A DNA stretch of 64,000 nt, taken from assembly GCA_024640765.1 (NCBI GenBank), contig JAHEEK010000004.1, positions 248,001-312,000 of the forward strand, in the 5' to 3' direction. Positions 1 through 9,992 of the stretch are shown here, in pieces. The stretch comes from Nereida sp024640765. GTDB taxonomy: Bacteria; Pseudomonadota; Alphaproteobacteria; Rhodobacterales; Rhodobacteraceae. The translations under genes were made by a program, and so were the position numbers. The stretch's first letter is position 1; each line of letters starts with the position of its first letter. The notes below the pieces were generated by a model, which saw only the letters and a list, made by a program, of their open reading frames with translations, was not told where the DNA came from and did no database searches.

Positions 1-1929
1 TGCGCAGCATGTCTTGTCCCCAAATCGCGCATTCACTGCTTTCAGGCGCTTGCACTTTCACAACATAAACATCCTCAAGATCACAATCCCTCAGCAGGCC
101 GAGTTGTGTTTTCCAACTAAATTGATGATTACACTATTAGGCAAGTTATCCGCCAACTCACCACGATTAAATGACAATACCCCATCGTTTTCGAGCCAGT
201 TTTGAGCGGCAAACCCTTCCCCCTTCTCACGGCTTAACCGCCGTGTCCCGTCGTGCATAATACCCACTAAACCACCGGAACTCGCGATTAACACATCCGG
301 TAGCTCTGACTTGCCCCATCCAAACAACGCGCAGCACACTACGAACACCCCTGCCCATTTCCCACGCCCTACCCAAAGCACGGCGACCACCCCACCAAAG
401 CCAATCAGCGGCAAGACCGCCAACGGCGGTGACGGTACGCCAGATACAGCACCGTTCAGTGAGGCAAAAAACGCAGCGACTTGCAGGATCCACCAACAGC
501 CAACCAACATCACCTTAAGCCCGATCCACCCCAACCCGATCGGAGCCAAAAGGGCGCTTAACACCGCACCGGGGATCACAACGGCACCCATCACCGGGAC
601 TGCGATCACGTTGGCAAACAGGCCCACGTGGACAAATTAATTAAAATGCGCAGCCGCCACCGGCGCTGTGGCCAAGCCCGCAACCGCAGAGGTTATCACC
701 ACCCCCGCCACGGATTTCACCAAGCGCGACCGCCGTTCGAGCCATGCAGTCGGGCGGTCTTTTAGCACCCGAAACGCCACCACAAGCGCGATGGTCGCCG
801 CGAACGAAATCTGAAACCCCGGCCCAACTAATGCTTCGGGGCGCAGCAGCAACACGATCAGCGCGGCTGTGGCAACGGACCGAAGGCTTAGGACGCGCTG
901 GTCCAAAACGACCGCCAACAACATCACCAACGCCATAACAAACGCCCGTTCTGTTGCGACCGAACCACCAGAAATTGCGAGATAAACCGCTCCCGCCGCG
1001 ATTGCGACAACTGCCGCGATTTTCTTTGTCGGCAGACGCAGCACAAGGCTTGGGATCAACGCAAGCCCACCGCGCACCAACGCGAACACAAAACCCGTTA
1101 GTAACCCCATATGCAGGCCAAAAATTGCCAAAAGATGCGCCAAATTTGTGCGGCGAAGATTTTGCAGAACCTCTTGGGGCATCGCGGAACGATCGCCAGT
1201 AGTCACCGCAGTTGCAAAAGCACCAAGCTCCGGCGCCATATCCCGCTGCACCGCTTGGGGAATTTTCTGCCGTAACGCGGACGTAAATAGCGCCATTTCG
1301 CTTCGTTCAGCAGGCGACAAAGTCAGCACTTCGGTGCGGGTATAGCCAAAACCACCCAACTTCAAAAACCACGCGTGGCGGCGAAAATCAAAACCCTCGG
1401 GCTCAACAGGACCATTGGGTGGCGACATATTTGCGGTCAGCAGAACTGTCTGACCAATCTCTAACGCGCCATGTTCCGCGCCCTGCTCAGCTGCGTCACC
1501 ATGCAGACCGACCCGAACACGGCGTGGTGTGTCCTGCGGGGGCAGTCGCGCTATCACAACGCGGTCCAGTGTCAGCCGCTTAGCATCGGCAGTGCTCTTA
1601 TCCATACTGATAATTCTACCTTGCACACTGCCGTAACTGCGCCACTCAAGCACGGGCCCCGCCACAAAATGCGAGCGCGTCGCGGCAGTCAAAAAGCCAG
1701 ATAAAATGACAACAGTCAGCACAAAAAGTGGTGCAAATCTGGGGGTCAGAAACGCTGCAACAGCCAGCAATACAGCACTAGCCACCACTAGACCAAGCAC
1801 CATAAAGTCCGACTCGAAAAGCAGGCTAAAATACGCACCAATGCCGCACGCAAAGGCCACGGTCACCCACAAAAAGACCCGTTCACGCTCAACTGCGAAT
1901 GCTTCGACCAGAAGGGCCGCTGCCGCCAC
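1..1929 (-). pseudogene. comEC: ComEC/Rec2 DNA-uptake channel, decayed (nonsense plus frameshift)
   Basis: ComEC forms the inner-membrane channel that brings single-stranded DNA into the cytoplasm. The GTG start at 1929 opens a frame with N-terminal membrane helices, an OB-like segment and the ComEC core (NLRRTNLAHLLAI, GPGFQISFAA). It stops at a TAA (637-639) straight after the motif AAHFN. The same frame resumes without shift as FVHVGLFANVIAVPVMG, the normal continuation, so the TAA replaces a sense codon, possibly CAA. A second lesion lies in an A-run (109-112 on the plus strand). One extra A would read on as TQLGLLRDCDLEDV to the window edge, whereas the present frame ends at 91. The core motif reads AIFGLHMG (F at 1120-1122) where the family almost always has Ser. 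Two lesions and an altered core residue point to a dead gene. The 3' end lies outside the window. Confidence 0.85.
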
Positions 1930-2004
1930 TTGTCACCGCCTTCCCGCCAGATTAGACCGATGCGCAACTACTCCCCTATTCTCTTGCTCAGAGGTTAATT
2001 CCAC

Positions 2005-3399
2005 ATGACCGTCGTGACCCGTTTCGCCCCATCACCCACTGGTTATCTGCACATTGGTGGCGCGCGGACTGCGCTGTTTAACTGGCTTTACGCGCGCGGC
2101 CGTGGGGGCAAATTCTTGCTGCGGATCGAAGACACTGACCGCGCCCGTTCAACCCCCGAAGCGACTGCAGCGATCTTGCAAGGGATGGTGTGGCTTGGCC
2201 TAGACCACGACGGCGATGTCATCAGCCAGTTTGAGCGCGCCGACAGACATGCAGAAGTCGCCAACACCCTCCTGGCCGAAGGTAAGGCCTATAAATGCTT
2301 TGCGACCCAAGATGAAATTTCCGCGTTCCGTGATGCGGCCCGTGCTGAAGGCAAAAGCACGCTGTACCGTAGCCCGTGGCGTGACGCCCCTGCGGATCAG
2401 CACCCCGATGCGCCCTTTGTGGTCCGTATCAAGGCCCCTCAAGATGGCGCCACAGTAATCCACGATGAGGTCCAAGGCGACGTCAGCATTCGTAACGACC
2501 AGCTTGATGACATGATCTTGCTGCGCAGTGATGGCACGCCCGTCTACATGTTAGCAGTGGTTGTGGATGACCATGATATGGGCGTGACGCACGTTATTCG
2601 CGGGGATGATCACCTTAATAACGCGGCGCGTCAGATGATGATTTATAACGCCATGGGCTGGCCGGTACCGACATATGCGCACATCCCCCTGATCCACGGG
2701 CCCGACGGTAAAAAGCTGTCCAAACGCCACGGCGCACTTGGCGTTGAGGAATATCAGGTCATGGGCTATCCGGCCGCGGGTATGCGCAACTATCTCGCCC
2801 GTTTGGGGTGGAGCCACGGCGATGATGAAGTCTTCACAGACGCTCAAGCGCGCGAGTGGTTCGACCTTGGTGGTATTGGCAAAAGCCCTGCACGGTTGGA
2901 CTTTAAGAAACTGGAATCAATCTGTGGCGCGCAGATCGCTATGGGCGATGACGCCGCATTGCGGCAAGAAGCAGAGGCATTTTTGGCCGCAGCAGCGCTT
3001 CCCGCGCTTACTGACGCGCAGTCAACTGCATTTGAGCGGGCGATGTATTGCCTTAAAGAACGTGCCAAGACCTTCCCGCAACTTATTGAAAAAGCGCACT
3101 TTGCGCTTAGCGCGCGCCCCTTGGATATAGAAGAGAAAGCGGCCAAAGCGCTTGATACGGTATCCATTGGTATACTGAAAGAATTGACGCCGCAGTTGCA
3201 AGCTGCTAGCTGGGAGCGTGACCAACTGGAGGCCGTGGCCAACGCGCTTGCGGCATCGCACGACATAGGTTTTGGCAAGCTTGCAGCGCCGCTGCGTGCC
3301 GCCCTTGCCGGACGTGCAGCCACACCATCGGTCTTTGATATGATGCTGGTTTTGGGCCACGAGGAAACTCTCGCGCGCTTGGGTGACGCAACACAATAA
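2005..3399 (+). CDS. gltX: Glutamate--tRNA ligase
   Basis: Class I aminoacyl-tRNA synthetase that charges tRNA-Glu, in the cytoplasm. The 464-residue protein has the usual family length. The first catalytic signature HIGG is at residues 16-19 inside APSPTGYLHIGGARTALFN, and the second signature (KMSKS-like) is KKLSKR near residue 237. The C-terminal half is the helical anticodon-binding region. ATG at 2005 is fixed by the universal N-terminal pattern VTRFAPSPTG. Alphaproteobacteria often carry two GltX paralogues, and nothing here shows whether this copy also mischarges tRNA-Gln. The gene diverges from comEC and is followed by gltA on the same strand. Confidence 0.97.
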   Translation: MTVVTRFAPSPTGYLHIGGARTALFNWLYARGRGGKFLLRIEDTDRARSTPEATAAILQGMVWLGLDHDGDVISQFERADRHAEVANTLLAEGKAYKCFATQDEISAFRDAARAEGKSTLYRSPWRDAPADQHPDAPFVVRIKAPQDGATVIHDEVQGDVSIRNDQLDDMILLRSDGTPVYMLAVVVDDHDMGVTHVIRGDDHLNNAARQMMIYNAMGWPVPTYAHIPLIHGPDGKKLSKRHGALGVEEYQVMGYPAAGMRNYLARLGWSHGDDEVFTDAQAREWFDLGGIGKSPARLDFKKLESICGAQIAMGDDAALRQEAEAFLAAAALPALTDAQSTAFERAMYCLKERAKTFPQLIEKAHFALSARPLDIEEKAAKALDTVSIGILKELTPQLQAASWERDQLEAVANALAASHDIGFGKLAAPLRAALAGRAATPSVFDMMLVLGHEETLARLGDATQ

Positions 3400-3487
3400 T
3401 AGACGGAGCCGTTTACAAATCTGTAACGAAGCCCGCTCAACATACGAAAATGGCGCACTGCGCCGCTGCTGGATAATGAGGGAACAT

Positions 3488-4783
3488 ATGGCCGAAACGA
3501 CAAAGAACGCGACGCTTACTATTGGCGACAAAACAATCGAACTGCCGATTTACTCGCCTACTGCGGGTCCTGACGTGCTCGATATCCGCAAGCTTTACGC
3601 CCAAGGCGACGTGTTCACCTACGACCCCGGCTTTACTTCAACTGCGGCGTGCGACAGCACCATCACATTCATTGATGGCGCCAAGGGCGAGCTGCTGCAC
3701 CGCGGCTATCCTATTGATCAGCTTGCGGAAAACTCACACTACCTCGAAGTGTGCTATGTCCTGCTATACGGCGAGCTTCCCTCCGCGGCCGAGTTGGAAT
3801 CGTTTGAGAGCATGGTGACAAACCACACCATGCTGCACGAACAGATGATCAACTTCTTCCGTGGTTTCCGCCGTGACGCGCACCCGATGGCCATCATGAC
3901 CGGCGTCGTGGGGGCAATGTCTGCGTTCTACCACGACAGTACCGACATCACTGACCCGCACCAGCGCGAAGTGGCAACGATCCGTTTGATCGCCAAAATG
4001 CCAACAATCGCAGCGATGGCGTTCAAGTATACTGTCGGTCAGCCATTCGTGTATCCGCGCAATGATCTGGATTACGCGTCGAACTTCCTACGTATGTGCT
4101 TTGCGGTGCCTGCAGAAGATTACGAAGTGAACCCGATCCTGAGCCGCGCGATGGACCGTATTTTCACGCTACACGCAGACCATGAGCAAAACGCATCAAC
4201 ATCGACTGTGCGTTTGGCATCATCTTCTGGCGCTAACCCGTTTGCCTGTATCGCCGCCGGTATTGCCTGTCTTTGGGGCCCTGCCCACGGTGGTGCGAAC
4301 CAAGCATGCCTCGAAATGCTTAAAGAAATCGGCAGTGTTGACCGCATTCCTGAATTCATCGCCCGCGCGAAAGACAAAGACGATCCCTTCCGCCTGATGG
4401 GCTTTGGTCACCGCGTTTACAAAAACTTTGACCCCCGCGCGAAAGTTTTGAAACAATCTGCGGATGAAGTTCTTGATCTGCTTGGTGTAGAGAACAACCC
4501 GATCCTTCAGGTCGCCAAAGAGCTTGAAAAACAAGCGTTGGCCGATCCGTATTTTGCAGACAAGAAACTGTTCCCGAACGTGGATTTCTATTCAGGCATT
4601 ATTCTTGAAGCGATGGGCTTCCCCACATCCATGTTCACGCCGATCTTCGCACTGGCCCGGACTGTTGGTTGGATTTCACAGTGGAAAGAGCAGATCAGCG
4701 ATCCAGCGCTCAAGATCGGTCGCCCTCGCCAACTTTACCAAGGCGAAACCCTGCGCGATTACGTGGACATCGAAAAACGCTAG
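3488..4783 (+). CDS. gltA: Citrate synthase
   Basis: Condenses oxaloacetate and acetyl-CoA to citrate, the entry step of the TCA cycle. The 431-residue protein matches the type II (hexameric, Gram-negative) form. Catalytic regions are visible: HEQNASTST, GPAHGGANQ and GFGHRVYKNFDPRA, which carry the active-site histidines and the following Asp/Arg. I chose ATG 3488 because it follows a GAGGGA ribosome binding site and gives the usual N terminus. An open frame extends 35 codons further upstream but overlaps gltX and has no family-like sequence. A strong terminator follows at about 4812-4842. Confidence 0.97.
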   Translation: MAETTKNATLTIGDKTIELPIYSPTAGPDVLDIRKLYAQGDVFTYDPGFTSTAACDSTITFIDGAKGELLHRGYPIDQLAENSHYLEVCYVLLYGELPSAAELESFESMVTNHTMLHEQMINFFRGFRRDAHPMAIMTGVVGAMSAFYHDSTDITDPHQREVATIRLIAKMPTIAAMAFKYTVGQPFVYPRNDLDYASNFLRMCFAVPAEDYEVNPILSRAMDRIFTLHADHEQNASTSTVRLASSSGANPFACIAAGIACLWGPAHGGANQACLEMLKEIGSVDRIPEFIARAKDKDDPFRLMGFGHRVYKNFDPRAKVLKQSADEVLDLLGVENNPILQVAKELEKQALADPYFADKKLFPNVDFYSGIILEAMGFPTSMFTPIFALARTVGWISQWKEQISDPALKIGRPRQLYQGETLRDYVDIEKR

Positions 4784-4811
4784 GCTTTCTGGCAAGTAGA
4801 CACAAAAAACA

Positions 4812-4842
4812 CCACCGAGGAACATCCTTCGGTGGCGTTTTT
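4812..4842 (+). terminator. Rho-independent terminator after gltA
   Basis: Seven-base stem CCACCGA / TCGGTGG around a ten-base loop, followed by CGTTTTTA. An A-rich flank on the left means it could also work on the minus strand. Confidence 0.85.
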
Positions 4843-4956
4843 ATTTGAGTATTTTTGACCAAAGCGAAGACAGTCCGCAGTCATTTTATCGGACGAACTT
4901 GCATTAGAGGACCGATTGCATATCCTGTGCGGTATTTTGTTCTCAGGTTCCCTGCC

Positions 4957-5976
4957 ATGTTGGCCCTTGCTCTTTTGCTTCTTATCCCTCTTGCCCTTGA
5001 TGTGGCGCTTCTTGATCAGTCGCTTGATGCGCTGCGTGGTGACGATGACACGGGCGACAGGTCTGAGGATGAGACCACCGATGAGCCCCCTCAAACGACA
5101 AGCGACACAATTCGTCTTGGCGATCAGTCTGACGACTTTGAAGGCAGCTTTCGTGGCGAGACGATTTTTGGCAATTTAGGTGATGATAAGATCGACGGGC
5201 GCGGCGGGGACGACACGCTTTTTGGGAGCTCTGGGAACGATCTGTTTGACGGCGGCGCAGGTGACGACGCCCTAAACGGCAATGTAAACGACGACATTCT
5301 AGCCGGTGGTCCCGGAGCAGATACTCTGCGGGGCGGCAACAATGACGACACACTTTTTGGGGATAGCGGTTCTGACCTGCTGCTCGGTGAGACCGGCGAC
5401 GATGTGTTGATTGGCGGCGTAAATGCCGACGTTCTTAATGGCGGCGGCGGAACGGATGCACTTTGGGGTGGCGCCATTTTTAACAATGATACTCTTGAGA
5501 CGGACAACCTTTCAGCGCTGCAATCCGGACCACCGCTAATCACCCGTCCGGAAGGTGAAACACCCACTTGGGGCGGCAATTTCCGTGATGACGGTGTGGA
5601 AGACAAGCTGACCGGCGGGGCTGGCACTGACACGCTGTTTTTGGCGCGAAATGATATCGGCACAGGTGGCGGTGACGCGGATGAGTTTATCTTGCTGCTG
5701 GAGCCAAGTAGCGATGATGGCAGCACAGGCGAGACAGGCACGCGCGTCACTGATTTTTCAAACGACGATGTTTTGATGATTGCTACGCAACCCGGCACTC
5801 CCGACCCTGCGGTGAGCGTTACCCAAACAGGTACAGTCGTGACTGTATTTGCCGATGATTTTAAAGTGGCGGAGGTGCAGCTTGGACCTGAGTTTGACGA
5901 AAACGCACAGCCCTTTGAGAACTGTATCCAGTTGGTTAGTTACAGCGCGCCAGTCGTACTTGCGCGGCCTGTCTGA
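4957..5976 (+). CDS. RTX-like calcium-binding repeat protein (membrane-anchored or secreted)
   Basis: About residues 70-165 of this 339-residue protein are glycine/aspartate nonapeptide repeats of the hemolysin type (GGxGxDxxx; for example DGRGGDDTLFG, GGAGDDALNG). These fold into a calcium-binding beta roll. The N terminus from ATG 4957 is a single hydrophobic helix (MLALALLLLIPLALDVALL) followed by an acidic linker, so it may be anchored in the inner membrane or exported by Sec instead of being a classical leaderless type I substrate. The C-terminal 170 residues contain TDFSNDDVLMI, a pattern common at the end of RTX repeats. The open frame extends upstream to 4855 but without repeats or a better ribosome site. 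The function is unknown. It ends three bases before the convergent enoyl-CoA hydratase gene. Confidence 0.8.
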   Translation: MLALALLLLIPLALDVALLDQSLDALRGDDDTGDRSEDETTDEPPQTTSDTIRLGDQSDDFEGSFRGETIFGNLGDDKIDGRGGDDTLFGSSGNDLFDGGAGDDALNGNVNDDILAGGPGADTLRGGNNDDTLFGDSGSDLLLGETGDDVLIGGVNADVLNGGGGTDALWGGAIFNNDTLETDNLSALQSGPPLITRPEGETPTWGGNFRDDGVEDKLTGGAGTDTLFLARNDIGTGGGDADEFILLLEPSSDDGSTGETGTRVTDFSNDDVLMIATQPGTPDPAVSVTQTGTVVTVFADDFKVAEVQLGPEFDENAQPFENCIQLVSYSAPVVLARPV

Positions 5977-5979
5977 TCG

Positions 5980-6756
5980 CTAACGGCCTTCGAACTTTGC
6001 AGGACGCTTTTCAAGGAAAGACAGCACGCCTTCTTTGAAATCACGCGTTTCACCACAAGCCCCCTGAAGCGATGCCTCAAGGCCCAATTGCGTCTCAAGG
6101 TCATTGCCAAAACTTGCCCGAAGCGCAGATTTCACATGCTCGTAGGCAACTGTCGGACCTTTGGCCAAATGCGCGGCACGTGCACGCCAATGGGCGTCAA
6201 ATTCGGCATCGGACACGGCTTCCCAGATCATACCAAAATCACTGGCTTGCTGTGCAGAAATACTTTCACCAAAAAGTGCGGCTCCCATGGCTTTGGCCAT
6301 CCCCATTTGGCGAGGCAGATAGTATGTACCACCCGCGTCAGGGATAAGCCCAATGCGCGTAAACGCTTGAACAAAAACAGCCTTTTGCGACGCAATCACC
6401 ACATCCGTAACCAACGCCAGATTTGCACCTGCGCCCGCTGCCGCACCGTTTACAGCCGCAATTGTCGGAACAGGACACTCAATAATCGTGCGCAGCATCG
6501 GTACGTATTCGTCGCGCAAGGTGCGCTCAAGATCAAGCTGGGCGGCTGAACCACCGTCGCCCAAATCCTGGCCCGAACAAAACGCATCCCCCGCCCCTGT
6601 CAGGACCACAACACGGGCCTCGGTGCCTGCTTTTTTCACAGCATGGGTGATCTCGGCACGCATCTGACCGTTCAAAGCGTTCTTCACCTTTGGGCGGTTC
6701 AAAGTGAGCGTCGCAACACCGTCTTTTAGCTCATATTCCAGCGCGTCATACATCAT
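5980..6756 (-). CDS. Enoyl-CoA hydratase/isomerase, PaaG-like
   Basis: Crotonase-fold protein of 258 residues. The oxyanion-hole segments are visible as FCSGQDL and AAVNGAAAGAGANLAL. The PDAGGTYYLPR segment, with Asp at the catalytic place, is typical of the PaaG subgroup (isomerases acting on ring-1,2-epoxyphenylacetyl-CoA and related substrates). The substrate cannot be fixed from sequence, and no other phenylacetate genes are nearby. The start at 6756 follows GAGGA at seven bases; the next ATG one codon later is also possible. It is last in the run of minus-strand genes from argC, 114 bases after ccmH, so it may have its own promoter. Confidence 0.85.
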   Translation of the reverse strand: MMYDALEYELKDGVATLTLNRPKVKNALNGQMRAEITHAVKKAGTEARVVVLTGAGDAFCSGQDLGDGGSAAQLDLERTLRDEYVPMLRTIIECPVPTIAAVNGAAAGAGANLALVTDVVIASQKAVFVQAFTRIGLIPDAGGTYYLPRQMGMAKAMGAALFGESISAQQASDFGMIWEAVSDAEFDAHWRARAAHLAKGPTVAYEHVKSALRASFGNDLETQLGLEASLQGACGETRDFKEGVLSFLEKRPAKFEGR

Positions 6757-6870
6757 GGGAGCATCCTCATTAATCCATTCGTTAGAAGGCAAAATAGGGC
6801 CATGCGCCGGAGTTGCCAGAAGAACTGAGCACTATGCGCAAGAACGTCACGACACCGCTTTTGTGCCAGC

Positions 6871-7338
6871 CTATTTATTCAGCAGCTCAGTGAGGCGTTT
6901 TGTTTCATCCGCGCTTAGCTCATCCGCAGGTACAGGTGCTGCGCGCCCGCGCAAATAGGCCGCGGCCCCAATGCCGCCGATCAAAAGCATCGCAGGTCCT
7001 GCAAGCCACAAAATCAGGGTTGAGCCTTTTGCAGGCGGGTTGAGCAAAACAAACTCGCCGTACCGCGCAACAATGAACGAAAGCGCCTGGTCGTTGCTAT
7101 CGCCCGCCGAGACACGTTCACGGACCAGCAGGCGTAGGTCACGCGCCACTTCCGCATGGGATTCGTCGATGCTTTCGTTCTGGCACACAGGGCAGCGCAG
7201 TTCTTTACTGATAATCCGTGCGCGCGCCTCAAGCGCAGGATCATCCAAGACCTCGTCGGGCTGTACGGCAAACGCAGGCATGGCCATCAAAGCGATCAGC
7301 CCAACTAATCCGCATAGGCGTGAAGCAACTGCTGTCAT
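6871..7338 (-). CDS. ccmH: Cytochrome c maturation protein CcmH (apocytochrome thiol reductant)
   Basis: Periplasmic thioredoxin-like subunit of the cytochrome c heme-ligation machinery. It keeps the CXXCH cysteines of apocytochromes reduced. The 155-residue protein has a signal peptide (cleavage near AFA-VQ), the redox motif LRCPVCQ (Cys49, Cys52), and a C-terminal membrane helix around residues 105-127. The start ATG at 7338 overlaps the ccmF stop in an ATGA arrangement, which indicates translational coupling. Longer upstream starts would lie inside ccmF and remove the signal peptide from the N terminus. Confidence 0.95.
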   Translation of the reverse strand: MTAVASRLCGLVGLIALMAMPAFAVQPDEVLDDPALEARARIISKELRCPVCQNESIDESHAEVARDLRLLVRERVSAGDSNDQALSFIVARYGEFVLLNPPAKGSTLILWLAGPAMLLIGGIGAAAYLRGRAAPVPADELSADETKRLTELLNK

Positions 7339-9287
7339 GATGTAACCGCCTTTGACCGCTGACCACCCGCAACACGCATCCGCCGATCCGTCAGCGACAA
7401 CGTACCACCAAGCGCCATGATGATTGCACCCGCCCAAATCCAGTTGGCAAACGGCTTAATATACGTGCGCACCGCCCATCCCCCATCATTCTGAGGATCA
7501 CCAATCACAACGTAGAGGTCACGCAAGATACCGTTTGAGATTGCCGCCTCAGTTGTGGGCATATTGGCCACCGGATAGACACGTTTTTCAGGGAACAAAT
7601 GCGCCACTTCACGGCCACCGCGGTACAGCTTCATCTCGGCCATGGTTGAGATGTAGTTCGGTCCCTCAACTTCACGCACGTCGATCAGCTCAACCTGATG
7701 TTGGCCAACTTCAAAACGGTCACCGATCTGTGCAATACGGATATCCTCGATCTGCCAAGCAAGCATCGCGGCGATTCCGAACGTGGTAATTCCCATGCCC
7801 GCGTGGGCAACGGCCTTGCCCCAATCGGCGCGTGGCAACCCTTTGAGGCGCGCAATCTTATTGGCCTTGCCCGCCCTCTGCCAAATTTCAAACGCAGCCC
7901 CCAAGACGAGCCATGCGCCCAGGATCACACCAATTGGCCCCAAAGCAGAACCGCCAGTTTGGATCGCAAATGCCAATCCCCCCAAGGCCACCGACACCAC
8001 CAAAACAGGCATCAACGAAACAGTGATCCGCTTTAGCTTGGCCCGCTTCCACGACATCAGCGCACCGACAGGCAAGATCACCGACAAAGCGACCATGAAT
8101 GGCGTGAAGGCTGCATCAAAAAACGGGGGACCAACGCTGAGTTTGCGGTCAAAGAACATCTCAGCCACGAGGGGCCAGATGGTGCCGATAAAGACGACGA
8201 AACATGCAACCGCCAACAAAATATTATTGGCAACCAATGCGCTTTCACGGCTAACGACAGAAAAGACACCCTTGGCCTCCATCCGCTCTGCGCGCAGGGC
8301 ATAAAGCACCAACGCGCCACCCATGAAGATGCCCGTGATCAGCAACAGGTAAACACCGCGTTCAGGGTCTGTGGCAAACGCATGGACAGAAGTCAGAACG
8401 CCAGAACGGACGATGAATGCGCCAATTAAGCTGAACCCGAAGGCAAGAATAGCGAGCAGAATGGTCCAGCTCTTCAGCGCTTCGCGTTTTTCAACGACAA
8501 TGGCGGAATGCAGCAGTGCCGCCGCGATAAGCCACGGCATGAAGCTGGCGTTTTCGACTGGATCCCAGAACCAAAAACCACCCCAGCCAAGCTCGTAATA
8601 GGCCCACCATGAGCCTAACGCGATGCCGACGGTCAGAAAAACCCACGCTGTCAAAGTCCAAGGGCGGACCCACCGGCCCCATGCCGCATCGACTTTTCCC
8701 TCAATCAGTGCAGCAACAGCAAAGCTAAACGCCATGCTTAGCCCAACGTAGCCAACATATAAAAATGGCGGGTGAAACGCGAGCCCCGGGTCCTGCAAAA
8801 GCGGGTTCAAATCTTGCCCGTTAAGGGGCGGAAACGCCAAACGTTCAAAGGGGTTAGACGTAAAAATAAGGAATATAAAGAATGCAACAGCGATGGCTGA
8901 TTGCACCGACAGGACACGGGCTTTCAGCCGTGGCGGCAACCCTTGGCCAAACCAGCCCGCCATCGCACCAAAGAGCGTCAGGATCAAAATCCACAACAGC
9001 ATAGACCCTTCGTGGTTCCCCCACACGCCCGACACTTTGTAGAGCATCGGCTTGGCCGTGTGACTGTTGAGCGTGACCACTCTGAGACTAAAATCCGAGA
9101 GCACGAACGCGTAAGTAAGTGCGGCAAAACTGGCCAGCGTCAGGCCAAATTGAACAGTCGCGGCGGGGGTACCCGTTGCCATCCAGCCAGCCCAATTTTT
9201 TTGTGCACCAATCATCGGCACGATCATCTGAAAAACAGCCACCATCAGGGCCAAAATCAGGGCGAAATGTCCAAGTTCTGTAATCAT
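7335..9287 (-). CDS. ccmF: Heme lyase CcmF
   Basis: Large polytopic inner-membrane protein that, with CcmH, attaches heme to apocytochrome c. The 650 residues contain many hydrophobic helices, and the periplasmic WWD signature is clear in WGGFWFWDPVENASFMPWL. Histidines expected to ligand heme occur in the neighbourhood (AFHPPFL, LHSAIV). I chose ATG 9287 (MITELGHFALILALM), the normal family start; the open frame runs 17 codons further. It sits downstream of the GTA holin and upstream of ccmH in one minus-strand run. CcmA-D, CcmG and CcmI are not in the window. Confidence 0.95.
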   Translation of the reverse strand: MITELGHFALILALMVAVFQMIVPMIGAQKNWAGWMATGTPAATVQFGLTLASFAALTYAFVLSDFSLRVVTLNSHTAKPMLYKVSGVWGNHEGSMLLWILILTLFGAMAGWFGQGLPPRLKARVLSVQSAIAVAFFIFLIFTSNPFERLAFPPLNGQDLNPLLQDPGLAFHPPFLYVGYVGLSMAFSFAVAALIEGKVDAAWGRWVRPWTLTAWVFLTVGIALGSWWAYYELGWGGFWFWDPVENASFMPWLIAAALLHSAIVVEKREALKSWTILLAILAFGFSLIGAFIVRSGVLTSVHAFATDPERGVYLLLITGIFMGGALVLYALRAERMEAKGVFSVVSRESALVANNILLAVACFVVFIGTIWPLVAEMFFDRKLSVGPPFFDAAFTPFMVALSVILPVGALMSWKRAKLKRITVSLMPVLVVSVALGGLAFAIQTGGSALGPIGVILGAWLVLGAAFEIWQRAGKANKIARLKGLPRADWGKAVAHAGMGITTFGIAAMLAWQIEDIRIAQIGDRFEVGQHQVELIDVREVEGPNYISTMAEMKLYRGGREVAHLFPEKRVYPVANMPTTEAAISNGILRDLYVVIGDPQNDGGWAVRTYIKPFANWIWAGAIIMALGGTLSLTDRRMRVAGGQRSKAVTS

Positions 9288-9371
9288 AACCTTGGTATAG
9301 TCTGCCGCAGCCCCCTCGCCAATGGGCTGCGACAACACGGCCGCGTCAGACGGCTGATTTACGTAAGAAAT

Positions 9372-9992
9372 TCACGAATCATTGGGTTTGCCGCGCTGTC
9401 TGGCCCAATCGCGTAGTGCCGCGTTATCCTCAAAACTGTCAGGGCCAAATCGTTTGGGCGTCCCTGTCCCAATCCCGCCAACCGCGACAGAAACGGGGGC
9501 ATCTTCGTTGGCCGCAGAATTTTGTCGTGCGACCTCATTTAATGCGGTCAAGTTCTCAATAACATGCGGGACCTGCGCGGTGGTAGCTTGGATAGAGCGT
9601 TGAAACTCCTGACTTTTCACTTGATGATGGGCGCCAAAATAAAAACTGACGATGGCACCCAACAGCCACCAAAGCGGTTCAGGCACAAGGGCAATTCCCT
9701 GCATTCTGCTGGCAAACCACACCGGATCAACCATCGCTGCTACAAACAGCCCCAGCGTGCCAAGCGCCAATGCGGGGCGTGGCAAGCGGTTCAGCCCATC
9801 CATCACACGGTCGAACCTGCCTTTGCGCGGCACGCTGAACTCGGCGGTATATTGATCAAGGGCGTCGGCTTGGCGTTGCGCCGCGCGGATTGCCCTCGCT
9901 TCGCGGTTTTCCCAAAACACCTGAGCCGTCTCGCGGACAACATTTCTGCCGCCCCCGAATATCGCCTCAAACACCCGTTCAATCAGCCCCAT
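9372..9992 (-). CDS. Holin of the GTA_holin_3TM family
   Basis: The 206-residue protein has the pattern of the Pfam family named GTA holin: an N-terminal amphipathic segment (MGLIERVFEAIFGGGRNVV), the conserved stretch FDRVMDGLNRLPRPALALGTLGLF, VDPVWFASRMQGIALVPEP, and the helix WWLLGAIVSFYFGAHHQVKSQEFQRS. In Rhodobacter capsulatus the holin and endolysin of the gene transfer agent lie outside the main GTA cluster and act together to lyse producer cells. Here the ATG at 9992 overlaps the last codons of the endolysin gene, so the two are coupled. This copy appears intact, but its partner has an internal stop. It lies in the ccm operon, 84 bases before ccmF. Confidence 0.85.
   Translation of the reverse strand: MGLIERVFEAIFGGGRNVVRETAQVFWENREARAIRAAQRQADALDQYTAEFSVPRKGRFDRVMDGLNRLPRPALALGTLGLFVAAMVDPVWFASRMQGIALVPEPLWWLLGAIVSFYFGAHHQVKSQEFQRSIQATTAQVPHVIENLTALNEVARQNSAANEDAPVSVAVGGIGTGTPKRFGPDSFEDNAALRDWARQRGKPNDS

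Noticed and set aside
637..639. Reassignment of TAA to glutamine, since two conserved genes have in-frame TAA
   Set aside because: TAA ends many intact genes here (gltX, purL, grxD, bactofilin) at the expected family length, and prfB is normal. Pseudogene formation explains the two cases better.
5124..5798. Long antisense reading frame opposite the RTX-like gene
   Set aside because: Its Ser/Pro-rich translation mirrors the Gly/Asp repeats on the other strand; no start site or motif.
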